Positions 1-12,523 of a stretch of 64,000 bases of DNA are shown here, one piece after another. Position 1 is the first letter of the stretch; each line of letters opens with the position of its first letter. Source of the DNA: Strobilurus pachycystidiatus (Eukaryota > Basidiomycota > Agaricomycetes > Agaricales > Physalacriaceae); assembly GCA_019915135.1 (NCBI GenBank), contig JAHLMK010000003.1, forward strand, positions 2,170,001-2,234,000, in the 5' to 3' direction. A program made the position numbers and the translations under genes. A model generated the notes under the pieces. It was not told the DNA's origin. It did no database searches and saw nothing but the letters and a program-made list of their open reading frames with translations.

Positions 1-389
1 TTGCAAAGAGCACAGATAACTTTTCACCTGCGCAGATGTCTATCTATCGAGGCCCATACCACGATCCATTGCTCCTTTTGACGTATTCAGGCGCATACGC
101 CAATACGATCCATGTTGCGAACGTGGCGCGCTTCAAGCCCCGGAGTAAACCTCCTCAGAATTTGGACACCATGCTTCACCTTTCTCAGCAGCTCAGTAGT
201 CGGACATTCCCAGAGATTGACGCTTGGCAGATAACATTACCCCGTGAGTGGCGGACAGTTGACGACTCGGAGCAGAGTGTGGAAGACTTGGTGTTTTGTC
301 GATTGTTGGGCGACGGCAAAGTGATAGTGGGACTTGGAAATAGAGGTAGCATCTGGTTATGGAATAAGTACGCGCAAAACCACTCGTAA
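1..389 (+). CDS. C-terminal fragment of an unrecognised protein (left edge)
   Basis: An open frame runs to a stop at 387-389. A typical acceptor (pyrimidine-rich, ending in cag) lies at about 31-35, so this is probably the last exon of a gene that starts left of the window. About 117 residues are visible. The end, with a short stretch of the type VIVGLGNRGSIWLW, resembles the WD-like C-terminal strands of Agaricomycete F-box proteins. That resemblance is weak and no F-box is visible here. The function is unknown. The gene precedes the Rab4 gene on the same strand. Confidence 0.4.
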   Translation, partial: AKSTDNFSPAQMSIYRGPYHDPLLLLTYSGAYANTIHVANVARFKPRSKPPQNLDTMLHLSQQLSSRTFPEIDAWQITLPREWRTVDDSEQSVEDLVFCRLLGDGKVIVGLGNRGSIWLWNKYAQNHS

Positions 390-647
390 GTATAGACTAT
401 GTACAAGACTAGCATTTGGTTGTGCCCGCCTCAGGGTCGGACCATTATCGCGTGGCTGTGTTAGGTTCCCACACTTCAATGATGCAGTGAAGTCGTACAT
501 AGACGATTTCTCCTCCTGCCGTCACAGTGCCCTCATCATGGCTTTCAATGGGTACGACGAGGATGGAACGGAACTGCTGGAAACTTATGGTGCGCTGTCC
601 TTCATGTTGGAAATCCGCGCGACCTCAACGTTGCCACAGACTTTCTC

Positions 648-1640
<993 letters not shown>

Positions 1641-2657
1641 TACTTTGGTGCGTTAGTCAACTTCTTTTCACCTGAAATTTTCTAAGCGAAAGTGTAGGTG
1701 ACAACCATGCTGCCCACTATCGTGTGATCCCACTCTTCTCTCTCACCGGGCCACCGCTTCGTTCTTCTCCTCCGGACCCATACCCAATCCTCCTATACCA
1801 GTGCATGCTCTCAGCTCCACTTATGCGTGGATGGCACATAATATACAACTATCAGACCCAGGTGCATATCCATTCTTCACTGTATTTCCAGCCATACGTT
1901 CATTTCTGCCATTCCGTACAGTTACTCTACATCTGCCATGTTCATCTAGATCGACATATCCTATTCATAATCTCTCGTTGATCTCGTCATAATTGCTTGC
2001 CATCGCTCGACATGCACAGGTGCGCATTACGACCACATATACGAAACCCAGACGACCATACGAAACGCCGATGTTCGTCCATATGTTCTTTCTCAGTACT
2101 GAGTACTTTCATACACGGCTCGGTGCCCCCTGCGATCACAAGGTACCGAGGAGCTTGCGGAAGAGATTAGGCTTAGCATGGTCAATACCATACAGGGCTT
2201 GACTCGCGGCAACCCGTTCATTTTTAGATTTTCAAGAATTTAGGTGCGTCTATCGCATCAGAGGCTGATAACGCTGACAATGAATTACCACTGTCAAGCC
2301 ACCATATCCCCGATAGTTCTCTCTCCACCTCGCGGTTTTCCCTTGGCGGTTCATACGGTGCGAACATCGTCAACTGATCATGCGATCCATTGATCTTTCG
2401 AGATTTAGCCGTGTGAATCCCCATGAGTGTCGCCACGTATACAAGCTATAATCGGCGGCACATCTCTCGTGCAATCCGATTCCCCACCCACCTTGCTTCC
2501 TCTAGGTAGTCCGAGCGAAGGGAATGGTCAATCAACCCCCTAGTGGGCAAATTCATAAACTCGTCGAGCTCTCTCTGATGTGCCCATCTTAGATTACTAG
2601 GCACCCTGTCGATCATCGACTGACCGCTCCGTGACCTATATAATCTTAGGTCGGGGT
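1641..2657. other. Intergenic stretch, no gene recognised
   Basis: About 1 kb between the Rab4 stop and the next plus-strand gene. Short open frames occur on both strands, but none has a plausible exon structure or recognisable domain. It probably holds the 3' UTR of rab4 and the promoter of the downstream membrane-protein gene. Confidence 0.5.
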
Positions 2658-5125
2658 ATGAGCTCTCAGGCATCATCTCAAACTGCACCATCCCCAACGT
2701 CAAGCCTGACTGACACGTCTTCCGCGTTCCCTTCGCTGTCAGACGCACAGGCATCTCTAACGCCATCCTCTGCGTCGATTCAGTCATCCTTGACCTCATC
2801 CATTTCCTCCGTCTCTGCAGTCACCTTCTCGTCTCTGGTTTCTTCTTCCTCATCACTAGAGATTTCTTCCACGGCTTCGTCCTCTGAAGCCGTTTCTACC
2901 TTCAGAGCGGTGTCTTCTCCAGATCCAGACCTCCCCATACCTTCTTCCTCACTCGAGAGCTCATCGACGGCTTCGTCCCTTTCTTCAGCTTCATCCTCGG
3001 GAGTCATTACTACCTCAAAACTGTCTTCTTCAATCGAGAGCTCGGCGGCGGCTTCGTCCCTTTCTTCAACTCCGTCTTCGAGAGTTATCAGTACTTCCAA
3101 ACCAATTTCTTCTCCGGATCCGGAGCTTCCTATAGCTACAACCACGGCTAACACACCAGTCAAAATTACAACCAGCGCAGCGCCGAGCACGGCAAGCACT
3201 GAGTCTACAACTGAAGCGTTGGTCAAAGTTACAACCAGCGCAAGATTAGCCGCTTCGGTCTCAGCCAAGGCCAGGTAAGTTTTTCGTCCATGTTCGCGAG
3301 TCACAGACTCAAATGCCATACAGTATGGCGTCCGTTCCTTCCAGCGCCTCCGCGACGTCTAGTGCAGTCTCCAGTGCCATTGTTAAGGACAGCAGTACTG
3401 TCAGCACCCCGGCAGCTGGACCACCGGGAGATGAGACTGTTTCGACCGGCTCGACATCGACAGGTGAAAGCATTCAGGTAACCTCACAGTCAACAACGAC
3501 TTCGACATCCTCCAAGTCAGCGACCTCTGCAGAGTCTGGGTCTGCCTCTACTACTGTCCAAAGAACAGCGTCTTCTACCGATGTGCAAACGACAGCGGCA
3601 CAAACAAAGAGCACTGGTATTGTTACAGCTCCTGTAAAGACTTCTTCCTCGCGGAATAGTCAGCAAACAGTGGCTAACACTGTCCAGGCCGGGGCAAAGA
3701 CAACCTCCACCCTCTCGACGACTCCTCAGTCTAGCCAACAAGCTGTTACAAACACAGCGGTCATTACTACTCAGGTTGCGACGACAGACGCAAAAGGCAG
3801 TTTGACTACTGTTTCAAAAGTCTTTACTTCTGCCTCTGCGACGACTTTACCGGCAGGAGGTGGGTGTAATTCGGTCTCTTTTGATATATTGGCCATTGAC
3901 ACCATCCTCACTAGCGTCGGTAGCGATTTCTGTCACCGAAGTCAATGGTTCCACCGTAACGCATACCTCGACCTCCATTCCCTCGACGGCCTCTACACCA
4001 GTTGGAATAGTCGTGCCTGTCTCAGATGGTCAATCAAGCACGACCTTTCCAGCGATCGTCACGATAACAAGCACCGGGACGAACTCGGATGGGACTCTTA
4101 TAACGGAAACGCACGTTGTTGCAAATCCGACCAACGCATCTAGTTTCCGACCACAGGCCGATTCATCGTAAGCAAATCGGACCAAGCCTGCTGCCAGTGA
4201 TCTTATTTTTGGTTTGGCAGGTTCTTCAGCAACACTGGGGCCGTCGCGGGGACTTTCGCTGCCATAGGCATCCTGTTTGTTGCCGTGGTCGCGGCGCTCT
4301 TCTTTTGCTCTCGACGACGCCAAAGAGCGAGGCGTCAGCTGAGATGGATTGAAGGCATGCGCCGTCCCGTTACACCGTTGAACGATGACGATGCCGACCC
4401 TTTCCACGATCCTTCCGAAGATGCTCACGCGCCAATGATGTCTGAACGTCACAGGCCGCGCTCTTTAATAGGCGAATCTGGTCCCTCAGACACTGCTCAA
4501 CGTTATGATGCTGTGCCACAGACCGGCACAGCCGAAGACTTTTCTGGGCAGGTTACTGCTCTGCCGCCTCCAGCGGCACCGCCGTTTGCTTCAACATCAT
4601 ATCGCGATGATGAGCAAGAGGGACCTTTCAGCGACATATACTCTCTGACCCATAATGTTGGGCTCGCTATGACCACACCTTCTATCAATATTCCATCCAG
4701 GCAAACCACGCCTTCACTCTATTCAAGGCAAGACAGCGAATACGGCTACGAGGATGTCGATTTGGATGGACCGCACAACACTGATGTTATCGCGCCCTTG
4801 ACTTTACCTGCCCGGCCTCAGCGTTCCCATTTGAGGCCTATGTCGTCCGGAGAATACAATCATGCCGAATGGAGACCACCATCTCCTCCCACGACTGTCG
4901 AGTCATCGACCCCTCCCACTACTCCCATCACATCGACATTTCATGCGAGTTTCGCGCCTCAAGCCACAGATGCCAAGCACGTACAGGGCTCGCCGATGTC
5001 AGTTCTCAGACGGAAGACGTTGCTTAATGTGAGTCGCGTAATCTCAATTTCCCTCATCTCTGACATATTGACAGATACGTCCACGACCAAGCCAAGATAA
5101 TGTTAGTGTAGCTGCTAGAATCTAA
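2658..5125 (+). CDS. Ser/Thr-rich single-pass plasma-membrane protein (mucin-like, paralogue 1)
   Basis: Five exons. The first about 470 residues are extremely rich in Ser, Thr, Ala and Val (SSxSS, TTST runs), typical of an O-mannosylated extracellular stalk. After it comes FFSNTGAVAG, one hydrophobic helix of about 22 residues, an Arg-rich stop-transfer (CSRRRQRARRQLR) and a cytoplasmic tail of about 260 residues rich in Pro, Asp and Ser. The last exon adds a short tail ending at 5125 (donor near 5029). No N-terminal signal peptide is visible, so the helix would act as a reverse signal anchor, unless an upstream exon was missed. The layout resembles Mid2/Wsc-type or Skg6-type fungal sensors, but no cysteine-rich WSC domain is present. 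A paralogue lies at 7559-9418. Function inferred only from architecture. Confidence 0.7.
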
Positions 5126-5654
5126 ACCAGAATCGGATATGCCGAGACTCCTCATCCACCCATTGTATTCATCTGTAAATGTAACTACCATCTCCCCCCA
5201 CACATGTACAGTACACATTGACATTTAGTGTACGATATGCAAGCATTATGAATCATCAGCATACACGATCCAAAGAAGCGCATCTGTCGAAGATTTCTTG
5301 AGCGCGAACCGTCTCAACTGTGTTCTTTTGTCGGCCTCCAACGTTAACGATTCAACGTCTAGCAGAATATTGTAGAAACTTGACGCTCGAGTAAAGGACT
5401 AATCCACTCGACACAACTCTTTCATTTAACGGACTTACACTCAATGAACCAGAAGACTTACGCCGCCTCCCTTATTCTCTATCGTTTCACTGAGGAGTTC
5501 GCTTACTCTGGAGACGTGTTACGGCGAAAAGGAGACCGTGGACGCGAAACGGATCGCAACCTATCGCAACATGGTGATGAATCCGTGAAAGCATGTCTGA
5601 ACATGTAAATTACAAAAGTATAAACAACGAGAGAATACATAGCAAACCGATATC
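5126..5654. other. Convergent 3' intergenic region
   Basis: About 530 bp between two convergent genes. It contains the 3' UTRs of both. I see no RNA gene, repeat or coding exon. Confidence 0.5.
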
Positions 5655-7060
5655 TTACAGATCAAGCAAAGCAATGGCGCTCCTACTGACCTCCTCGCTG
5701 GTATCAGTGAGAGGTATAGCCGATTGATAGCGCATTGCAACAGCACGAACGATTGTACCTTGCCACTGCTTCAACCAATCTGACTCCTTGCACCCAATCA
5801 GTTTAAAGGCGTCTTCGCCACTTCCCTGCACGTGGACTGTCGATCCAGGCTTGCCGCTCTCCACCAGATCAAGAGCAGTGGCAGGTACCATTCGTTTCAG
5901 CGCATACGCGCCGCCACACACCTCCCACCTACCTCCGCCCTTCGCACTAAAGCGCTTGTACAGCCAAATGAAGGGGAAGATAAGCAGGATGATGGACAGG
6001 AACTTGAGCCATTTGTTCGAGAGCATTCGCGACATACGGTTGTCTGGGCGCACGTAGACTTTGTTCGTGGACTGTTGAAACTCGACGGTGAGCTCGCCCG
6101 GAAAGAACGAGCCACCGGTGATGGCCATGCGCACGGCGGCCTCCAAGTTGTTCAGATTCCAACCATAAATAGTCTTTTAGAAATGTAGAGTCAATGAAAT
6201 TGGACTAATGAAAAATCTGACGGGCTAACCTTGATGTATACGAACTCCTTTAGGCGCTTTTCGGACGCGCAATAATCGTCGGCCCACGCACGCAAGCTCT
6301 TGGATGACTTGAGCACCACAGAATCCTGGAGGCCCGGTGACTCAACAAACGAGACCCAGGGAGGGATACCGTTTGCGTCGCGTTGCTTCGCCCATTTGTG
6401 GAAGGCCTTCTTAATCTTGTGCTTGGCCTTGCGTGGAGAGCCGTCGCGCTGGGTTACGTCCTTCACCATGCGGCCGCGATAAGCAGGTTCCGTATCTGCA
6501 ACCGACCAATGGGTGACTTGGGGAAGGATGTACTTGTCAAGGCTGATGTAAAAGTCGAAATCAACGACTGTCTCCGAATAGCTTTCCCTTCGGCTGTGCG
6601 ACCTGCCATCGCTATCCCTCTGTGTGACGTGTCTATGTCGCGTCTCTGAATGAGTTCCGCGACAGTGGAGCGATAGCTTCGGCGGGAGCTGTGCTTGGGA
6701 GAGTAGAAAGCGGTAGAGGGCTTCGCCTGAGAGAGGTGCGTTAGCATGCTATCCGAGCGGAAGAAGAAGGTTGTACACACCATCCGTATTTAGATGGGGA
6801 TCATGAGATACGATATTACCATTGCCAACATCGAAGTGTTCAGCCTCGTATGGGGCGAACTGTGGAGGTGGTTCATCGGGTAAAGCATACGAGGCGGGAT
6901 CCACGCCCACAGACAGGTCAACGAGAAGATGAGTGCTTTCATTGACTGCTTCCTCGAAGGAAGGCGGTGGTTCCGAGAACGTGGAGGGACCAGCGACAGC
7001 AGCAGGGGATTGAGCGAGTTCCACGTCGGCCTCCTGGGCCTTGTCGACCACTATCATCAT
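5655..7060 (-). CDS. Conserved fungal protein with one C-terminal-half membrane helix, function unknown
   Basis: Three or more exons join cleanly on the minus strand (introns near 6731-6782 and 6180-6230). The N-terminus of about 95 residues is acidic and Pro-rich (PPPSFEE, PPPQFAP). A conserved-looking core follows (DFDFYISL, HWSVADTEPAYRGRM, PPWVSFVESPG). Then come a Gly-rich segment, one strongly hydrophobic stretch (FLSIILLIFPFIWLY, around residue 310) with a basic flank, and a short C-terminal region. I recognise the general type as a widely conserved fungal protein of unknown function but cannot name it. It lies between, and opposite to, the two mucin-like membrane paralogues. Its start shares a roughly 500-bp upstream region with the second paralogue. 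Confidence 0.75.
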
Positions 7061-7558
7061 GGCCGACGTATGTAGTTCACGGCAAAAGAGCAGTGCCGAA
7101 CTCTATGATAAGGGTAGTAGGCTAGATTGTTCCAGAATGCTATTGCGCTGTTCTGCTGACACTCTGTGTCAAGAACTGGTGGACACCACGGTGAAGAATG
7201 GCCGATTCTGTTCAGTGAAACGTGCAAAACGGACGATGTGGAGGCAAGAAATCAGTAAGTGGTGGCTGTGTATTCGGTGATTGTCCATTTTTGGAGTTGC
7301 GCATTCCACCGTCATCGGTTTCTTTCTTCGCGCTTGGCACCCACCTACTTTTCCATGAGCCATTAAGCGTCGGGGCATGCCTACCGGCTTTGAAAAGAGA
7401 CAAGCGTCTTCCACAGGTAAGCAGCACTTTTGACACCGAGGCAGGCCGGACAGCTGGTCTGCAGCTGAGAGCACGCCCAAGCTCACGAGCTCCCTGCCAG
7501 CCTCTTCTGCTTTTCACTTAGAGTTTTCTAACGAAAGTCGTTCTGTTCTTTCGATTCC
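7061..7558. promoter_or_regulatory. Divergent promoter region
   Basis: About 500 bp between divergent start codons at 7060 (minus) and 7559 (plus). Short open frames here overlap on both strands without exon signals. No specific operator is identified. Confidence 0.4.
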
Positions 7559-9418
7559 ATGTCTTCTTTCTCGTCGCTGGACACTGTAACCACTGCGACC
7601 TCTAACGACTCGCCAACGACCTTCACATCCCCGACAACAATAACAACAACAACGTCGGCTGTCACCACGACGTCCGCCTCCTCTACACCTGCGTCCACCG
7701 ACACTATCGCGACCACCTCGTGAGTCTTGCTCAATCCTTGGGTCCGGTCTTGATTTATTTCACCGTCCAGATCCACGGAAAACACGTCTTCTACCGCAGC
7801 CGCTACCTCTGCCACTACCCAAGCCACGACCATGTCGGCGTCGGGGACCGATGTCGCCTCAGCCTCTGATACTTTTTCGAGCCCGCCGACTTCATCGTCA
7901 CCTCCTCCAACGAGCTCTTCGTCGACCACCCCGACGCCGCCCTCCACCACTCCCACTTCCACTACGGAGAGTTCTACATCATCTGTCATTAGCACAAGCC
8001 CCACGAGTACCAGCACCAGTACCAGTACCTCGACGCCCACAACGTCAACCGAGCCAACGACGACCCCGACGACCAGTCATACAACCACGACGACCAGTCA
8101 GACAACCCCGACGACCAGTCAAACAACTCCGACGACCAGTCAGACAACTCCGACGACCAGTCAGACAACCCCGACGTCTACTTCCACAACTCCGACTCCT
8201 CCCGACGACACGACCACCACTACCAGTTCCCAAACCACTGCTGGTGAACCCGCAAATACATCGGCTACGCGCACCACGCACACCAATGAGGTTATGTTCG
8301 TCATAATTTTGCAACTCCAAATTACAAGAAACTGATGGAAACTGAAAATAGAACAACCTTGAAGAGCACAGTGTTCGTAACCACGACCAATAGCGCCGGA
8401 TCCACAGTCACAAGCACCCCATCCGAGCTGACTAGTCTACTCACTTCGACAAATTCCAATGGAGCAGTTGTTACTGTTACGGAAATAGGTGTCAATCCCA
8501 CTCTAAGCTCAAACAGCGGCAATAGTAATGGTTCATCGTCAGTCGTTGCCGTCACTGCCTGTGTTCGCTCTCCTAATTGTCACTTCTAGCTTTTTCCACA
8601 ATACGGGTGCTGTCGCTGCTGTCTTCGTGTTGGTTGGGTTGGCAGTAGCGTCCATACTGCTATGGATCTTCTTTGCTGTTCGGCGCCGACGTCGCACCCG
8701 ACGCTTGGAGCATGACACCGCAGTTTCAGCCACTCTGGAAGCCGCGGGTTTTCATCGGGCTCCTTTGGATGACGAAGACGAAGACGACGATCCTGCTGCG
8801 AGTGGCGCGAGGTTGCGCTTTGGATCTCCTGAAATGGCACAACACTCTCCCAGGAGTTCAATTCCCACCAGTGCCAGCATAGGCCGCACCTCTGCCTATT
8901 TGAATGATATTCCTATCGATGGTGGTTTCAACCCATATACGGAGCACGGCGTTGCCGGACCCTCCCACAGTGGGTTCGTTGCGGCGGGGCCACCGAATGG
9001 TAGTGATCAACGAATCAATCATTCAGCCTCGCACAGCGCTGGGAGCTACGAGCCTCTTCTGGCATCTTTCTACCAGTCCCAAAATGATACGCAACGGGCC
9101 CCGACCCCTCCGCCGCGTAACCCTCAGAGAGCTGTCGACAGGACATCAGCGGTGGTACCGGAGCCTGCTTTCCTTGGTGACCGAGATAGTGCTGCCCCTT
9201 CCTATTCGTCCAAAAGCACGGGAGACGATCGGTTAGATCCAGAGCTTCGCAAACGTATGAGGGACGAGCAACATAGTGTACTGGGAGATCTCAGAGACGA
9301 CGAGGATTATTCTCGTCCGGTTCTTGGTGTACGTGAATCCTCCTTTTCTTGGTTCCGCCCTGACTCCCTGCTTCAGGTTCGAAATATGCCTGATGGCGCC
9401 AGCGTTCTTTCTCAATAG
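7559..9418 (+). CDS. Ser/Thr-rich single-pass plasma-membrane protein (mucin-like, paralogue 2)
   Basis: Same plan as the gene at 2658-5125. It has a Thr/Ser/Pro ectodomain of about 260 residues, then FFHNTGAVAA, one helix (VFVLVGLAVASILLWIFFAV), a basic stop-transfer RRRRRTRRL and an acidic tail beginning DDEDEDDD. Introns are at about 7722-7770, 8290-8350, 8539-8590 and 9329-9377. The helix is encoded at the start of an exon in both paralogues, with the same NTGAVA junction, so they share descent. The ectodomain includes a 21-bp tandem repeat coding for TTSQTTP. The last intron is a multiple of three without a stop, so its retention would keep the frame. No signal peptide is seen. Probably a cell-surface sensor or stalk protein, by inference. 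Confidence 0.7.
8064..8174 (+). repeat. 21-bp minisatellite inside the mucin-like ectodomain
   Basis: About five head-to-tail copies of a 21-bp unit built around cgacgaccagtcagacaac, each coding for the heptapeptide TTSQTTP. Copies differ at a few third positions. Because the period is a multiple of three, copy-number change would alter stalk length without a frameshift. Confidence 0.85.
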
Positions 9419-10302
9419 CATCTGTACTGACTCGACTCACAACAGCATCCTTACGGAGTCGTTGTATACTCATCCTCCTCTATGTACAACTCATGCCCCC
9501 GGACACTCGATACTCTTCCGAACATTGCTTCACGATCCTTGCATTAGCATTACTGTATCTCGATGCCCTAGACATTCATTTATTTGTGTCTAGTATTACT
9601 TCTTATCCCACATACATGGACATATAGTCACATAGAATTTGTTGCACAATAGAATGATTTTGGGTCGATATATATGCAGAAAACTCGATATTTTTGCGTC
9701 TTCCACTAATTACATATCAAGGGGGGAAGGCAACTGCAGACAGGCCTGAAGATAGCGGCGCAACAGGCGCAATTTGTCAATAGACGTGTTCGAAGTCGGT
9801 AGTACACACTGCTTTGAGGAATCCTACTATTTGGACGCCTTTCCGTGCCTCCAAAAAGGCAGATACGAGCACCGTGCCACCACCCAGGCACTGTACTTTG
9901 GGATATATTGTTGTGGGCAATATATACCTCAAGTTCCTTCATTATATCTGAGCCTGATATATATTGGCCCAAAATTATTCTAATGGTTTGATATCGTTGA
10001 CCCGTTTTATCGCTCTGACTTGGATATGTATGATATTTCAGTACTTTCCTGTATCTCTATCTCTTGCAAACGTAGCGCTGACGGACTACAACCCTTGGCC
10101 GCCTCTAGCGCATGCATGCAATACGTGTATCATTGGTGACTAGATAAGCTAACTTGAATAACTGCGATGTAGAATCTTATATATCATCATCGTCAGTTAG
10201 CGCAGCATTGGTCGAATCTAGAAGGGTTCTACTGAAGGCTTTTTTCCGACATACTGTTCATGTTATCCATGACAGAACACAAGTTGTGAATTACGATAAG
10301 TA
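9419..10302. other. Convergent 3' intergenic region
   Basis: About 880 AT-rich bp between convergent genes. No convincing exon. An imperfect hairpin near 9900-9925 (gatatattg ... caatatata) is the only structure seen and may be chance in AT-rich DNA. Confidence 0.4.
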
Positions 10303-12452
10303 CTACGACGAGTCAACTCCGAGTCGGTGGCGCATAGCATCTCGTTCTTCCTTTAGATTGGCAATTTCTTGCAAATCTACGGTCTTGAAGGGCCAAGTCA
10401 GCCAGTTACCTCCGCTGCGCATAGCTGGGAGATGCATGTCTTCGAGTAGTTGATCAACATATTGAGGCCATCTGCCTAGATCAGCGGACAGAGACCCGAC
10501 TACGGCTGTTTGACTCACGAAAAGAAGTGAACAGCAGCACTGTTACTCTCACTCAGCCATAACAGCTGATCAGGCCATCGCTTCCTGATCCAAGCTGCGT
10601 AGCGATCTGCAATCTCTTTCGCTGCTTGGACTGTCGCAGGCAAACGCATATGATCATTCAAGAAGTTAGACGAAATCCAATGTGACTGAATCTCGTAAGC
10701 GTAACCGCTGTTGGTCGTGATCTGGGCACTCATAAGTCATGCAATGGAACCACGACTGTCATAAGGACACGTACCACAGCGCCATTGATCGCGAAATCCT
10801 TGCGTAGAATATTGTTCGCTGGAACTATTCCACGGTAGATTGACGATGCCCATTGCTCCGTACCAGGTCGCGCTGTTGGCGGATTCCGAAGCGACACGTA
10901 ATTCCATTCGTCGACATCTGGCACAGACGGAGGGTGTCGGTTGATCCCCAGCTTTGCCGCGGTCGGCTCTACAAGCATATAAGCGAAGACGTGAGGTTGA
11001 TTGGCGAAGTTCTACCATCGAAGAGACCCGACCAAGAGGAACTATACCCGGTAGCAAGAATGACAGCACTCGCTTTGATGCACGACCCGTTGTTCAGAGT
11101 CAAAGACTTTCCATCCGCCGCATAACCTGTAACTCGTGCGGGTGCCTCTAGGTCAATCTTTCCAGCGTTGACAAGGGAGAAGAAGTGATTGTCGCGTTTA
11201 ACACCTTCGTCATTGACTCGCGTGCTCCAAAATGCTGAATGACTGTTCCGAAGAGGCGAGTCCACCGGAATGTCAAATGCTGCGTACTACGAATCGCATG
11301 TCAGTGGTGCTACCCAAGAGGAGTTGAGCTGCCATGTACAGAATCCCTTTGCACTGAGTTCCACATTCCATGAACAATCATGCTACCCAGCCTAGTGTTG
11401 TGTAGGAAGCGCCTTGAAGGACAAGTCAAGACCTTACAGCTACAGAGAGAGCACAGAAACATACTCCAGACGCGTAGACAACTCTTGACTTGCGGAGAAT
11501 ACAGATAAGAGCCTTGCTGCAATGTGAGAAATACGATCAACGGCGGTGGGCTAGACAAACCGGCTCTTCCTCATGAAATCGGGCATTGGCTTTGTGCCAG
11601 CGGTGAATGCGTCGACTGTCTCGAACACCACGACGACCTTGCGCCCCTCATTAGCAAGATATGCGGCAATACTGAGAGTGGTTGTGAGCGCTTGTAGCAA
11701 CATGTGAAGCAAGACACCCACTCTTGAGCAGATTTGCCTCCCCCGATGATAACTACGGTATCTTGCAGTCCATCGGAGACCTCAGTTGCAGGTCGTATGC
11801 TCGCCAACAGATGCTTGAGTTCAGGCCCAAAAAACATCGCATGAAGAACGGGTCCTCGAAAGCCAGCCCTGGCAGCAGATGTCGAAGACAGAGAAGGAGG
11901 GATTTTGGGAGTGCTGCAACCCTGTCAAAGAGGTAAGAATGTTTGCAGCCAAATTTTTGGCCTAGCTCACCCCCGTGCAAAGAACGAGCTTATCGAAGTT
12001 CCACGTCTCTGCGGTGCTGTTCTTGTCTCGAACGTCAATATACCAACCACAAGTTTCGGCATCTAGCGGTCTGTAGACCCTGGTTACAGTTGTCTCGTAC
12101 ACGATGTTGCCTGTTAGGAACTTCTCCGCAAAGGTACCCATATAACGCTGCATGTCGTCGCCAGTGAGTCGACCCCCAGTCTCAGAAGCCTTGGATGGTG
12201 GCGGCATAGGTAGCGAAGAGAACCGGAATTCTCCATGAACGCTGTTGGCACAATCAATTGCAGACGGTGAGTGCAAAGTGTGAGCGCCTACTTGCTCAGC
12301 GCCAAGCCAGGATAAATCCTTTCCACACTCCAGACGCCGCCTGGGGTGCTGTCGCGGGTGATTATCTTGACGTCAAAACCATCTTGCTTGAGGACATGAG
12401 CAGTAACCAGGCCAGCAGCTCCAGAGCCAATGACTCCCACAGACACAGGCAT
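10303..12452 (-). CDS. FAD/NADPH-dependent monooxygenase (FMO-like)
   Basis: Flavin-containing monooxygenase family, oxidising soft nucleophiles (N or S) or acting as a Baeyer-Villiger-type enzyme; the substrate cannot be told from sequence. Roughly ten exons splice into one frame. The FAD Rossmann motif GVIGSGAAGLV is at residues 5-15. A substrate/FAD segment GEFRFSSL and LVLCTG follow. The second dinucleotide motif VVIIGGGKSAQ binds NADPH, and VILATGY is the FMO-type ATG-containing motif. The C-terminal exons (WLTWPF) run to a stop at 10303. Donor and acceptor pairs keep frame throughout (for example YPGLALS to NVHGEF, and KSRLL across the intron at about 11500-11560), so the gene looks intact. 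A TATA-like (AT)n run lies about 60 nt upstream of the start. Confidence 0.85.
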
Positions 12453-12509
12453 GTGGGGTGACACTGAGTGGAGATCGAGGGTGCAGAAGACTCGGGGAGA
12501 GAGAGATCT

Positions 12510-12523
12510 GATATATATATATA
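12510..12523 (-). promoter_or_regulatory. TATA-like element upstream of the FMO gene
   Basis: An alternating AT run of about 14 bp located about 60 nt upstream of the FMO start codon, read on the minus strand. Position and composition fit a TATA box. There is no experimental support, and simple AT repeats also arise by chance. Confidence 0.3.

Noticed and set aside
2780..3319. Antisense Glu/Val-rich open frame opposite the Ser-rich exon
   Set aside because: Shadow of the Ser/Thr codon bias of the real plus-strand exon; no intron signals of its own.
7528..8040. Antisense Val/Asp-rich open frame opposite the mucin-like ectodomain
   Set aside because: Shadow of Ser/Thr codons; no splice signals and no domain.
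9900..9925. AT-rich hairpin as a terminator
   Set aside because: Simple AT composition makes such hairpins frequent, and fungal Pol II termination does not use them.
10303..12452. FMO gene as a pseudogene because single-frame reading breaks up
   Set aside because: Breaks disappear when introns with canonical GT-AG ends are removed; all key motifs (GxGxxG twice, LATGY) are in frame.
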